From: an uncultured Ruminococcus sp.
Lineage (GTDB): Bacteria > Bacillota > Clostridia > Oscillospirales > Ruminococcaceae
DNA: 39,466 nt
Assembly: GCA_910579955.1 (NCBI GenBank)
Contig: CAJTWE010000024.1
Coordinates: forward strand, 1 to 39,466
Reading direction: 5' to 3'
The notes beneath the pieces are model-generated. The model made no database searches. It worked only from the letters and a program-made list of their open reading frames with translations, and had not been told where the DNA came from. How positions within the stretch are numbered: position 1 is the first letter of the stretch; each line of letters opens with the position of its first letter. The position numbers and the translations under genes were made by a program. Below, one piece after another: positions 8,828-17,434 of this stretch.

Positions 8828-8869
8828 ATATACCAGCAGGCTTTTATAATTTAAATAGAGGATGATGTT

Positions 8870-9970
8870 ATGAAAAAGCGTGTAAATAGAGTAAAATCGT
8901 TTATGTATGCTTTTGTACTTGCATTTACTGTAATTATTTCAACTGCTGTTACCGGAATTAGTGCGACTGAAACTGCATCTGCCATTTTAATGGTAGGTGA
9001 GGTTTCATATAGCGGTTCGGGTGATTTGTATGGCTATACTACAAATTATGTCAAATATGGCGGCAGCTTTGAATCACAGCATAAAGTACAGGATGGCTGG
9101 CATATTACAGCTTATGATAGCTATTATTCTCATGGGGTAACATGGTATGAGTGCTGGGATACAGATGACGGCGATTATTATGGCTGGATAGATTCAGCTT
9201 ATCTATGGTTTTACAGCCCAAGAGAATCAACAAGTGTTCCATCCTACGATATAGCGCCACGTGATGCAGAAGTAGATGGTAGCGGTGTTAGTGGCTATAC
9301 ATCTAACTATGTTCTTTATGGCGGCAGTTTTGAAGAACAGCATAAAGTACAGGACGGCTGGCATATTACAGCGTATAATACCGCATATTCTCATGGAGTA
9401 ACATGGTATGAATGCTGGGATACAGATGACGGCGATTATTACGGCTGGATAGATTCAAGTTACATATATTTTTATGATGAGCATCCGGCAAAGCTAACTA
9501 CAACAGCTAAAAAAACTACTGAGGCAGCAAGAACGGTAATATCTGAGAAAACAGTTGTAGTTACTGTAACAGTTACGGTGACTCAGCCGGTAATAGAAGA
9601 ATCATCTCAAGCTACAGAAACGACCTTATTTGCAGCTGCAATGGTTACTGATTACAATAATGATAGTAATAGTAATTCTGGCATCAGCAATCAAGTGATC
9701 ATTATCATTATGGCGATAATAATTGTTATTATTATTGTGATTGTAGCGCTTTTAATTGTTTTGGTTACTAAAAAAGATAAAGCCAAAGAAATACCTATGG
9801 CAAGAAATGCCAAGGGTTTTGATAATTTTAATAATTTTGATAATGGCGTTAATAATATAGGCTCTCCGGCAATGGAAGGAGACTTATTTTGCGTAGAGTG
9901 CGGTAAAGCGAGGAGAAATCCAAACGCTTCATTCTGTCCCTATTGCGGTACGCCGTATAATAATCAGTAA
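8870..9970 (+). CDS. Membrane protein with duplicated SH3-like domain outside and zinc ribbon at the C-terminus
   Basis: A signal-like hydrophobic segment (about residues 12-38) is followed by two near-copies of a 61-residue SH3-like module (55-115 and 142-202, 52 of 61 identical by eye), each with DGWHIT and DDGDYYGWIDS. Next come a Thr/Val-rich linker, one strong transmembrane helix (about 276-299), and a C-terminal zinc ribbon with Cys341, Cys344, Cys356 and Cys359. The modules resemble bacterial SH3 domains that bind cell-wall peptides. The order suggests sensing or binding outside with the ribbon inside. The alternative, that the N-terminal segment is uncleaved and both ends are inside, cannot be excluded. 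It follows serA by 42 bases but is functionally unrelated. Not assigned to a named family. Confidence 0.75.
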   Translation: MKKRVNRVKSFMYAFVLAFTVIISTAVTGISATETASAILMVGEVSYSGSGDLYGYTTNYVKYGGSFESQHKVQDGWHITAYDSYYSHGVTWYECWDTDDGDYYGWIDSAYLWFYSPRESTSVPSYDIAPRDAEVDGSGVSGYTSNYVLYGGSFEEQHKVQDGWHITAYNTAYSHGVTWYECWDTDDGDYYGWIDSSYIYFYDEHPAKLTTTAKKTTEAARTVISEKTVVVTVTVTVTQPVIEESSQATETTLFAAAMVTDYNNDSNSNSGISNQVIIIIMAIIIVIIIVIVALLIVLVTKKDKAKEIPMARNAKGFDNFNNFDNGVNNIGSPAMEGDLFCVECGKARRNPNASFCPYCGTPYNNQ

Positions 9971-10004
9971 TTATTACTCTTTTGAGTGGTAATATAAAAA
10001 ATAT

Positions 10005-10104
10005 TTCAGAGTAGATGACGGTGCGTTAAGTGATCGGCAGACGGGGAGTTGCTGCCGGAACGAAGAGACGTAGTCTTGCGGTGCCGTGATCGCATCCCGC
10101 TGAA
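10005..10104 (+). ncRNA. Tetrahydrofolate riboswitch (THF/folE class)
   Basis: The conserved blocks of the THF aptamer are present in order: AGAGTAGATGA (10008-10018), GCGTTAAGTG (10023-10032), a variable hairpin GGCAG..CTGCC, GGAACGAAGAGACG, a CGGTGCCGTGATCGCATCC-like block, and a closing stem in which TTCAG (10005-10009) pairs with CTGAA (10100-10104). It stands directly upstream of a folate-type ECF S component, the expected target for this riboswitch. It would repress uptake when reduced folates are plentiful. Confidence 0.93.
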
Positions 10105-10138
10105 TGTTCATAAGAAATATAAGAGCCTTTTATTTTCG

Positions 10139-10179
10139 CTCCTTGATCTTATGTGCATGAAGCACGAATTTTCAGGAGG
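10139..10179 (+). promoter_or_regulatory. Candidate expression platform: Shine-Dalgarno-sequestering hairpin
   Basis: CTCCT (10139-10143) is complementary to AGGAG (10174-10178), the Shine-Dalgarno of the next gene. GA/TC extends the stem past one bulged T, and a small GTGC/GCAC hairpin lies inside. This suggests translational control by the THF aptamer. The switching partner is not resolved by eye. Confidence 0.5.
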
Positions 10180-10187
10180 TTTTGAAA

Positions 10188-10811
10188 ATGAAAGGCTTTT
10201 TTAATTCATTCGTAATGTCCGCAAAGGAGTTCTTGAAGCTCCGTACCCTTACTGTTACAGCGATGCTTATTGCAGCGTCTATGTTTATTGAGATGTTTTC
10301 AGTAGATATAGGATTTGTAAAGCTTAACTTTGCATTTATTGCTATAGCTGTTATAGGTATGCTTTTTGGCCCTTGTATGGGATTTGCAGCAGGAATGTGC
10401 TGTGATATAGTGGGATTCCTTGCGCATCCTACAAGTGCTTTTTTGCCTGCATATGTGCTTGTTGCAGGTATTCAGGGACTTATTTATGGAATAGTGCTTT
10501 ACCATAAATCGTATGATAGTGAAGGTGCTATAGAGAAGAGCAAGGCTAAGAAAAATGTTACATTTATAGTGAGAATTGTAATTGCACGTCTTTGTGATGT
10601 AATTATCATAAATCTGCTTTTGAATACTTCCCTTAATCTTCATTATGGATTTATACCGCAGCAGGCTTTTGGCGCTGCGATTGTTGCAAGAGTCGCTAAA
10701 AACGCACTTGAGCTTGCTCTTGACCTGCCGCTGCTTTTTGCAATACTTCCGGCTGCGCTTATGGCGTATAAGAGAGTGTTCCGCACACTTACAAGAAGAG
10801 CTAAGGTTTAA
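10188..10811 (+). CDS. folT: Folate-family ECF transporter S component
   Basis: A 207-residue integral membrane protein with about six helices, matching ECF S components: TLTVTAMLIAASMFIEMFSV, LNFAFIAIAVIGMLFGPCMGFAAGMCCDIVGF and a C-terminal basic tail. It would bind folate and work with the shared ECF energising module, which is not encoded here. The folate assignment rests on the THF riboswitch just upstream and on sequence resemblance. The ATG at 10188 is preceded by AGGAGG (10174-10179). Confidence 0.88.
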   Translation: MKGFFNSFVMSAKEFLKLRTLTVTAMLIAASMFIEMFSVDIGFVKLNFAFIAIAVIGMLFGPCMGFAAGMCCDIVGFLAHPTSAFLPAYVLVAGIQGLIYGIVLYHKSYDSEGAIEKSKAKKNVTFIVRIVIARLCDVIIINLLLNTSLNLHYGFIPQQAFGAAIVARVAKNALELALDLPLLFAILPAALMAYKRVFRTLTRRAKV

Positions 10812-10863
10812 TCAAAAAATTTTATTCATTTAAAGCGATCCCTTAAATTACCTTTTTCTCTTA

Positions 10864-10892
10864 TTGACCATAGAGAAAAAATGTTGTATAAT
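10864..10892 (+). promoter_or_regulatory. sigma-A promoter of the holB-ricT-queH operon
   Basis: TTGACC (10864-10869), 17 bases, TATAAT (10887-10892), 32 bases before the holB start. Confidence 0.85.
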
Positions 10893-10924
10893 AATAAATG
10901 AAATATGCGGAAAGGAGTGGTATT

Positions 10925-11890
10925 ATGCTGTATGGAAACGAATGCGTACGCAGAGATCTTCTAAAAATGGCTGCTGGCGAAAGACTCGCCCAGTGTATTC
11001 TGTTTTACGGAGATAAAGGTACAGGCAAAAAAGCACTCAGCAAATGGTTTGCACAGCTTTTGCTATGCGAAACTGACTCAGCTCCCTGCGGTCAGTGCAA
11101 AAATTGCAAAACCATACAGAATAATGTCCACCCTGATGTTGTGTGGGTTCCTCATAGCGGAAAGCTGGGCGGATTTTCTGTTGAAACTGTCAGAAATATC
11201 TGCGCAGATGCTGTAGTCGCTCCTAATAGTGGCAAGAGGAAGATCTATATCTTTGATGACTGCGATAAAATGGATGTTCGAGCTCAGAATATTCTGCTGA
11301 AAATTATTGAAGAACCACCTGCATTTGCATATTTTATATTTACAGCAGCTGCCAGACAATCACTTTTGCCTACTGTTTTGTCACGTCTTATGCCATTTGG
11401 CATTTCTGCTTGTACTGAAGACGAAGCGATGCTCGCTCTTGAAAACAGAGGTTATTCTCATGAGGATGCACTTGAAGCTGTTTTGTGTTTTCATGGCAAT
11501 ATAGGTCAGTGCATAGATTACATTGAGAATGAAAAAGTCAGAGAGCTTGTGTCATTGACAAAAGAAGCGGTTAGTTGTATAATAGAAAAGCGTGAATACG
11601 ATCTTTTGAAAGCTTTTTGCAATGGCTGTACTGATAGAGATACAGTGCTTTCATTTCTGCAAATGCTTGAAAAGGTGTTTCGTGATGCCAGCGTTTTGCG
11701 TCTGGATATGTCACTGCCGTGTGTTGGCTGTGATCCGGAGGGTGCAAAAGCCCTTGCAGGCAGGCTGTCGGCAGCACGTGGACAGTATTTTCACAAATGT
11801 ATATTAAATGCGTACTCTGCCATAAATTCCAATGTGAATTTGCAGCTTACCCTCTCCGCACTTTGTGCGGAAATCATGACCGGTAGATAA
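10925..11890 (+). CDS. holB: DNA polymerase III subunit delta'
   Basis: Delta' is the rigid stator of the clamp loader. The 321-residue AAA+ protein shows a Walker-A-like GDKGTGKKAL, a zinc-knuckle group CETDSAPCGQCKNC, the HPDVVWV strand, a degenerate Walker B IYIFDDCDKM, QNILLKIIEEPP and a sensor region. The ATG at 10925 has AAAGGAG at 10911-10917. It is followed after 21 bases by ricT, the same neighbour as in Bacillus. Confidence 0.93.
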   Translation: MLYGNECVRRDLLKMAAGERLAQCILFYGDKGTGKKALSKWFAQLLLCETDSAPCGQCKNCKTIQNNVHPDVVWVPHSGKLGGFSVETVRNICADAVVAPNSGKRKIYIFDDCDKMDVRAQNILLKIIEEPPAFAYFIFTAAARQSLLPTVLSRLMPFGISACTEDEAMLALENRGYSHEDALEAVLCFHGNIGQCIDYIENEKVRELVSLTKEAVSCIIEKREYDLLKAFCNGCTDRDTVLSFLQMLEKVFRDASVLRLDMSLPCVGCDPEGAKALAGRLSAARGQYFHKCILNAYSAINSNVNLQLTLSALCAEIMTGR

Positions 11891-11911
11891 GATAGAAAGG
11901 ATTTTTGATCT

Positions 11912-12778
11912 ATGGTTGATATTATCGGCGTTCGTTTTAAATCCGGCGGTAAGGTGTACTACTTTGCTCCGGGTGATATAGAAGCGAAGCTGGGGGAAAT
12001 GGTGATAACCGAAACCGCAAGAGGTCTTGAGTGCGGCGAGGTTATGATACCCAATAAAAAAGTGCCGAAATCTGATATTTCAGCACCACTAAAAAATATA
12101 GTTCGTAAGGCTACTAAGGAAGATCTGAGAATAGTTTCAGCAAATCGTAAAAAGGAAGAGCGTGCTGCTGCTGTATGCGAGGAGAAGATAGCATATCGAG
12201 GTCTTGATATGCAGCTTGTAGACGTTGAATGCACTTTTGACAACAGTAAGCTTTTGTTTTACTTTACAGCTGAAAACCGTGTGGACTTCCGTGAGCTTGT
12301 TAAGGATCTGGCATCTGTTTTTCGTACACGTATTGAGCTTAGACAAATCGGTGTTCGTGATAAGGCTAAGATGCTGGGCGGTTTGGGAATATGCGGCAGA
12401 GAGTTTTGCTGTAAGGCACATCTGCCGGATTTCCAGCCTGTTTCTATAAAAATGGCAAAGGAACAGGGTCTTTCTTTGAATCCCTCCAAAATATCAGGCT
12501 GCTGCGGCAGACTTATGTGCTGCTTGAAGCATGAGCAGAACACATATGAAGAGCTTTTGAAGATAACCCCGAAAAACGGTGCAGTGGTAGCACTTTCGGA
12601 CGGAACAAAAGGAAAGGTTGTTGAAAACAATCCGCTTACTGGAGTTATTAAGGTACTCACAGAAAAATCAGATGTTCCGGTGAAAACCACTCGTGATGAG
12701 GTAACTGTTCTTCGTGACAGCCGTATAAAGGTAAATCACGATGAACTAAAGGCTCTTAAAGAGTTGGAGGGGCAGTAA
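11912..12778 (+). CDS. ricT: PSP1 / RicT (YaaT) family protein
   Basis: 288 residues with the PSP1 core. RicT (YaaT) in Bacillus forms the Ric complex, which carries Fe-S clusters and affects RNase Y and development. Seen: the N-terminal GVRFKSGGKVYYFAPGD, LFYFTAENRVDFRELV, RIELRQIGVRDKAKMLGGLG, and a Cys-rich cluster GREFCCKAHLP...GCCGRLMCCLKHE that matches the cluster-binding cysteines. The stop overlaps the queH start by one base (TAATG). Confidence 0.94.
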   Translation: MVDIIGVRFKSGGKVYYFAPGDIEAKLGEMVITETARGLECGEVMIPNKKVPKSDISAPLKNIVRKATKEDLRIVSANRKKEERAAAVCEEKIAYRGLDMQLVDVECTFDNSKLLFYFTAENRVDFRELVKDLASVFRTRIELRQIGVRDKAKMLGGLGICGREFCCKAHLPDFQPVSIKMAKEQGLSLNPSKISGCCGRLMCCLKHEQNTYEELLKITPKNGAVVALSDGTKGKVVENNPLTGVIKVLTEKSDVPVKTTRDEVTVLRDSRIKVNHDELKALKELEGQ

Positions 12779-13449
12779 TGGCATCCTTTAAGCCAAAAGT
12801 AAATTATCAGATTAAAATGGAGCAGCTTATTGGTACTCTTCCCAAGGATAGAGTACCGGTATTGTTTCTTCATGCCTGCTGTGCGCCTTGCAGCAGCTTT
12901 GTGCTGGAGGCACTCAGCCGGTATTTTAAGATCCGGCTCTTTTTTTATAATCCGAACATTTTTCCAAAGGAAGAGTATCTTTACAGATTATCAGAGGTAA
13001 GAAGGCTTATTTCAGAGCTTCCTCTTGAAAACAGTGTAGAGGTAGTAGATGGCGAATATCATCCCGAACGTTTTTTAGAGCTTGCAAAAGGGCTGGAGAA
13101 TGAGCCGGAACGTGGTGAGAGGTGCAGGAGATGCATAGGTCTGCGCCTTACGGAAACCGTACAGCAAGCAGCGCTTTCAGGTGCTGATTTTGTTACTACA
13201 ACTCTTTCCATAAGTCCTCACAAGGACGCTGTTTTTATAAATGAAAAAGGCGCCGAACTTTGTGAGAAGTACGGCGCATCATGGCTTTATTCAGACTTTA
13301 AAAAGAAGGGTGGATATCTGCGCTCCATCGAGCTTTCAAAGAAATACGATCTTTACAGACAAGATTTCTGCGGCTGTGTATACAGCAGGGAAGCAAGACG
13401 CAGAGAAAAAGAAGCGGCGGCTCAGTCTTCTTTGAATAATCCGCACTGA
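12778..13449 (+). CDS. queH: Epoxyqueuosine reductase QueH
   Basis: QueH (formerly DUF208) catalyses the last step of queuosine synthesis at the wobble base of tRNA. It is the functional replacement for QueG. The 223 residues show the family signature HACCAPCSS near the start, ERCRRCIGLRL in the middle, TTTLSISPHKD, and DFCGCVYS near the end. These cysteines bind the Fe-S cluster and an additional metal. Start codon overlaps the ricT stop. The last 28 bases overlap the end of the convergent SLOG gene. Confidence 0.94.
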   Translation: MASFKPKVNYQIKMEQLIGTLPKDRVPVLFLHACCAPCSSFVLEALSRYFKIRLFFYNPNIFPKEEYLYRLSEVRRLISELPLENSVEVVDGEYHPERFLELAKGLENEPERGERCRRCIGLRLTETVQQAALSGADFVTTTLSISPHKDAVFINEKGAELCEKYGASWLYSDFKKKGGYLRSIELSKKYDLYRQDFCGCVYSREARRREKEAAAQSSLNNPH

Positions 13450-14105
13450 TAAATGAGCCTTGGGTTCTTTTCCCAGAATGCATATTGCTGAGACGGAAGA
13501 GCCAGACGGCATATTTCAGGAAATCGTTCCAGTATTGGAATGAGGCGATTGTAATCCCTGATGTCGAGCACACGCCTTTGAACAAGCGATTTTGCCGCCT
13601 TTTTAAGCGTATATGCAGTACCGCCTTCGTCGGTATGAATAACGCCTAAAACAGCTCCGGAGTTTTCCAGCATATAGTCATTTCGCTTGAGAAAGCACCA
13701 TTTTGTATATGAAGGAGAAACGCATATAACAGCGTCGGCTTCATCGCCTATTTTATACAAAAGTTCTTTTTCGCTTGCATGAAATCTATCTTCATGATTC
13801 GGATGAGGTACAGCTGCTATAATATGAACGTCCGGCAGAAAGCACTTCATATATAAAAGAAGCTCGCCTGCCCAAAGATCAACTCCATTAGCCATTCCGG
13901 TAATGAAGTATCTTGCGCCACGATCATATGCATCGGCAATCATAAGTGCAAGCAATGTTTTTACGATATTGATCGTAATTTCTTTGGATAAGAATGTGCT
14001 ATTCAGTAATTTTTCTGTACGATGTCCTGTGAAACAGACTGTTTTATCTTTGTGGTTTAAAAATGCCATGTTGTTATGTTTATCATCTCTAAGCAGCTTT
14101 TGCAT
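13422..14105 (-). CDS. SLOG-domain protein (DUF1273/YpsA-like)
   Basis: 227 residues. The core is a SLOG Rossmann-like fold: CFTGHRTEKL near residue 29, ARYFITGMANGVDLWAGELLL with the glycine-rich nucleotide-binding motif, then ADAVICVSPSYTKW. DUF1273/YpsA members resemble the ligand-sensing SLOG proteins linked to nucleotide signalling, but a biochemical role is not established. The ATG at 14105 is preceded on the minus strand by AAAGGAGGAAC. Its 3' end overlaps queH by 28 bases in convergent orientation. Confidence 0.85.
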   Translation of the reverse strand: MQKLLRDDKHNNMAFLNHKDKTVCFTGHRTEKLLNSTFLSKEITINIVKTLLALMIADAYDRGARYFITGMANGVDLWAGELLLYMKCFLPDVHIIAAVPHPNHEDRFHASEKELLYKIGDEADAVICVSPSYTKWCFLKRNDYMLENSGAVLGVIHTDEGGTAYTLKKAAKSLVQRRVLDIRDYNRLIPILERFPEICRLALPSQQYAFWEKNPRLIYQCGLFKED

Positions 14106-14140
14106 TGTACAGTTCCTCCTTTTATCTTATATTATCTTAT

Positions 14141-14169
14141 ATTATATCTTATTATGGCAGATAATGCAA
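14141..14169 (-). promoter_or_regulatory. sigma-A promoter of the SLOG gene
   Basis: On the minus strand TTGCAT (14169-14164), 17 bases, TATAAT (14146-14141). The start codon is 36 bases further. Confidence 0.75.
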
Positions 14170-14286
14170 GCATAAATATTAATAAGGACATTTTTCGCCA
14201 TTTTAAGCTTAAAAATCTTCATTGCCGTTTTGGGAGATTTTTGTGGTTTTATATGTCAAATCAAAAGCGGCAGAATGGAGACTTCT

Positions 14287-15414
14287 ATGAAAAAAATCCT
14301 GCACCGTGCGTGGGCAGAAATAAATCTTTCTGCACTCAGTTCTAATATAGCAGCGGTAAAAGCTGTTATACCAAAGCACACAGAGCTTATGGCAGTAGTA
14401 AAGGCGAATGCATATGGTCATGGAGATGAGGCTGTATGCCGAAAGCTTGCTGAGCTTGGTATATCATGGTTTGCTGTCTCTAATCTTGAAGAGGCTCTTT
14501 CTGTTAGAAGAATTTGTCCTGACGCTGAAATTTTCATTCTTGGCTATACTCCTCCTGAGTGTGCGGCTGATATTGCAGCTAATAATATTATTCAGGGTAT
14601 AATGTCAATTGATTATGCAAATGAGCTTTGCAAGTATGCAGAAGCGCCTATACGCTGTCATATAAAGCTTGATACCGGAATGGGAAGAATAGGTTTCAGG
14701 GCTAAGGATACATACGCCTGTACAGAGGAGCTTCTGCCGCTTTTCGATAAGGATAAGCTTTTGATTGAGGGAATATATACGCACTTTGCGGCTGCGGATT
14801 CTTTTGAAGAAGACGACATAGCGTATACAGAAATGCAAGAAAAACGTATATTTGATGTATACGATCGTCTTTCAGAGCTTGGATACAAGCTTCCGCATGT
14901 GCATTGTATGAACAGTGCGGCAAGTATAGTACGTCCAAATGAGCGCTGTACGCTTGCAAGAGTAGGCATTGTAATGTATGGTTTGCTTCCGAATTATCCT
15001 GTGGAGCTGCCCATTAAAATTACACCTGTAATGACGTTTAAGAGCGTTATTTCTCAGGTCAAGGAAATAGAAGACGGAGACTCTGTAAGTTATGGCAGAA
15101 CCTATACAGCCGGCAGCAAAAGGCGTATAGCTACCGTAACAGTCGGCTATGCTGACGGTTATGCAAGACTGCTTTCCAGCAAGGGCAAAGCATTGGTTCA
15201 TGGGACAGTTTGTCCAATAGTGGGCAGGATTTGCATGGATCAGCTTATGCTGGATATAACAGATGTGCAGGAACAAGTTCAGTCTGGGGATGAGGTAATT
15301 CTTTTTGGAGATGGTGAAATAACTGCCGATATGCTTGCATATCTTTATGGAACTATAGGCTATGAAATAGTCTGTGGTATTTCAAAGAGAGTGCCTAGAA
15401 TAGTTATTGAATAA
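14287..15414 (+). CDS. alr: Alanine racemase
   Basis: Alr interconverts L- and D-alanine for peptidoglycan. The 375-residue PLP enzyme has the lysine motif AVVKANAYGHG, the KLDTGMGRIGF block, the C-terminal SYGRTYTAGSKRRIATVTVGYADGYAR with the catalytic Tyr region, and GRICMDQLMLD. The ATG at 14287 is chosen for GGAG at 14277-14280. An in-frame ATG at 14275 would add four residues. No strong promoter is visible in the A/T-rich gap 14106-14286. Confidence 0.95.
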   Translation: MKKILHRAWAEINLSALSSNIAAVKAVIPKHTELMAVVKANAYGHGDEAVCRKLAELGISWFAVSNLEEALSVRRICPDAEIFILGYTPPECAADIAANNIIQGIMSIDYANELCKYAEAPIRCHIKLDTGMGRIGFRAKDTYACTEELLPLFDKDKLLIEGIYTHFAAADSFEEDDIAYTEMQEKRIFDVYDRLSELGYKLPHVHCMNSAASIVRPNERCTLARVGIVMYGLLPNYPVELPIKITPVMTFKSVISQVKEIEDGDSVSYGRTYTAGSKRRIATVTVGYADGYARLLSSKGKALVHGTVCPIVGRICMDQLMLDITDVQEQVQSGDEVILFGDGEITADMLAYLYGTIGYEIVCGISKRVPRIVIE

Positions 15415-15432
15415 TACATAATAATACGCAAA

Positions 15433-15464
15433 AAGTGCCGTACCAATTTTGGTACGGCATTTTG
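15433..15464. terminator. Bidirectional terminator between alr and the dockerin operon
   Basis: GTGCCGTACCA (15435-15445) pairs with TGGTACGGCAT (15450-15460), with A-rich left and T-rich right flanks. It can serve alr on plus and the convergent operon on minus. Confidence 0.85.
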
Positions 15465-15479
15465 GTTTTCATTTAGAAA

Positions 15480-16433
15480 TTACCTAAGACCTGCACAGCT
15501 TTCAGCGTAATAAGTAAGAACGTAAGTTACATCATCAATATTTATTTCGCCGTCGCCGTTTACGTCCATTTTATCATTTACAGCTGTTCTCTGAACGCCA
15601 GCCATATTTTCTGCATAAGCTTGCAGAATTTGTGTAGCATCGGAGATATCAGCCTCACCGCTATTATCTATATCGCAGATATAGGGGTCGAGGAGGTTTA
15701 TAAAACCGTATGACGAGAATTTAACTGATAAATCAGTGTCCAAAACATCGAATCCATTTGATATATTTTCCGAGGCTTTAAGTTCGCTTCTTATGTTTTC
15801 CAGTTCGGATAAGCTTTGTATATCAAAGAATTCAACAGGATAGATAGAACCATTAGATATAGGACTTTTTACAACAGCATTATCAGAATATTTTTTAATG
15901 ATATCAGATAGTTCATCCTCTGTTCCATCAAAGCTACATAAAAGTACGTTTCTTATTTGGTACAATTTATATAATGCACGTACAGGAGTATAATCAGCGT
16001 GAACTATAATTCCATCATTGTACATTTTATCGACCATTTTTTTGATACTATTATATTTATTTTCCACTGTTTCGGGTTTTATCATATTATCGTTTTCGTC
16101 AGGTACATCGTAAAGCTCCCAATCGCTGGACAAGGCTACATCAAAATCAAGCTCTTTGCAATATTTTTCGTAAACATCGTCCCATTCAGCCGATTTGCTG
16201 AGTTCAAGAAAAAGGTAATTATATTGGAAATCATAATACGAGTGCAAATTATATGTATTGTTTTTGTCATTATACATTACATACTCATAATCAGCTTTGC
16301 CGTCAACATAGCCATCCGGTTTTACTAGATTTGAAATGTCGTATCCGTTAGCAGCGCTGACAGCAGGGGAAAATGCACTTAATGCTAATATTGCACTTAG
16401 TGTGCAAGCCAAGCTTTTTTTGATTATTTTCAT
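15480..16433 (-). CDS. Secreted protein with C-terminal dockerin-like EF-hand repeats
   Basis: 317 residues from the ATG at 16433, which has GAGGAGG just upstream. The signal peptide ends near VSAAN. The middle (residues about 25-240) has no family I recognise. It includes an acidic helical region and IYPVEFFDIQSLSELE. The C-terminus carries two EF-hand-type dockerin repeats: CDIDNSGEADISDATQILQA and MDVNGDGEINIDDVTYVLTY. It is the last gene of a three-gene minus-strand operon, 17 bases after the trypsin-like protease. A role as substrate, inhibitor or partner of that protease is speculation. Confidence 0.78.
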   Translation of the reverse strand: MKIIKKSLACTLSAILALSAFSPAVSAANGYDISNLVKPDGYVDGKADYEYVMYNDKNNTYNLHSYYDFQYNYLFLELSKSAEWDDVYEKYCKELDFDVALSSDWELYDVPDENDNMIKPETVENKYNSIKKMVDKMYNDGIIVHADYTPVRALYKLYQIRNVLLCSFDGTEDELSDIIKKYSDNAVVKSPISNGSIYPVEFFDIQSLSELENIRSELKASENISNGFDVLDTDLSVKFSSYGFINLLDPYICDIDNSGEADISDATQILQAYAENMAGVQRTAVNDKMDVNGDGEINIDDVTYVLTYYAESCAGLR

Positions 16434-16450
16434 ATAAGCTCCTCCTCGCT

Positions 16451-17434
16451 TTACCATTCTATGTTAGAATTGTTTTTATAAAAATGTAATAGCTCAGTAG
16501 TCATCTTTGGACCACAATTTGACATTTGCTTAACAAGCCCTTCATTAGATATATTACCATTTTGGTCAATGCATTCAGCATGTGAATATGCTGCGATGCC
16601 TATAACTGTATAATACTTTTGATTATTATATTCAGTATAGGTATAAATTGGCGATCCACTCTGTCCGCTTATTACATCAAGATTTGTTATTATGTTTTTG
16701 TCATCACCTATAACTTTTGAGTTTAAACATCCATTTTCTATTGATGTTACTTTTCCTGGACAAGTGTATTTGCCTGTTTTATCTGATGGAAATCCAGTGG
16801 TGTAAATTGGTAGTGAACTTCCTGCAATATTATCGGTAGCTACTCCTAAATTAAAGTTTAAATAATCATCTATGTTATCTAGATCCTCTGATATAGTGAT
16901 TAATGCATAGTCATATAAATAATAGCTATTATCATTATTATTATTATTATTATTATTCATTCGTCTAGATATATATTCATTTGGAATATGTACTTCATAT
17001 GCACTTCTAATAAGCTGTTTAGATCTTCCATTTTCATCGTAAATACATATGGAACTAATTTTACTGTATGAATTATTAAAATTACCAGTTTCTTCATTAA
17101 AAACACAGTGCGCAGCAGTTGCAATAGTATGTTCATCAACAAAAAAACCAGTTCCGGTGCTGCTGGAAGTATATATTTTTACAACACCAGATAATCTATT
17201 ATCTGAATATCTATCATCAATACCTATAATATCTCTTGAATTGTCTTGAACAGGATTAGCTTGTAGTGTATAATTTCGCTTATATGTTCCAGATGAACTA
17301 AAAACTGTGTAGGTTTGTGTGTTGTTTATGGCAATAACATTATTTTCTATATGCGTAGTTAGTGATAAGGTGGAAATAAGTACTGATAAAAATAGGGCAG
17401 TAATTTTTTTTAGTTTTAAATTATTAATTTTCAT
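16451..17434 (-). CDS. Secreted trypsin-like serine protease (V8/glutamyl endopeptidase type)
   Basis: 327 residues, chymotrypsin fold. The triad can be read: His in ATAAHCVF, Asp in LYDYALI, Ser in ISGQSGSPIYT. GTGFFVDEHTIATAAHC and the C-terminal VIGIAAYSH fit the S1B/V8-like group. The start at 17434 has GGAGG upstream and forms an ATGA overlap with the stop of the dockerin-only gene, so translation is probably coupled. A run of eight Asn codons (all AAT) lies just before the Asp strand. No dockerin is fused to the protease itself. Confidence 0.88.
   Translation of the reverse strand: MKINNLKLKKITALFLSVLISTLSLTTHIENNVIAINNTQTYTVFSSSGTYKRNYTLQANPVQDNSRDIIGIDDRYSDNRLSGVVKIYTSSSTGTGFFVDEHTIATAAHCVFNEETGNFNNSYSKISSICIYDENGRSKQLIRSAYEVHIPNEYISRRMNNNNNNNNDNSYYLYDYALITISEDLDNIDDYLNFNLGVATDNIAGSSLPIYTTGFPSDKTGKYTCPGKVTSIENGCLNSKVIGDDKNIITNLDVISGQSGSPIYTYTEYNNQKYYTVIGIAAYSHAECIDQNGNISNEGLVKQMSNCGPKMTTELLHFYKNNSNIEW
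16939..16962 (-). repeat. AAT trinucleotide microsatellite inside the protease gene
   Basis: Eight consecutive AAT codons on the minus strand encode poly-Asn between the His and Asp residues of the triad. The in-frame triplet repeat could change length without breaking the frame. Confidence 0.85.
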
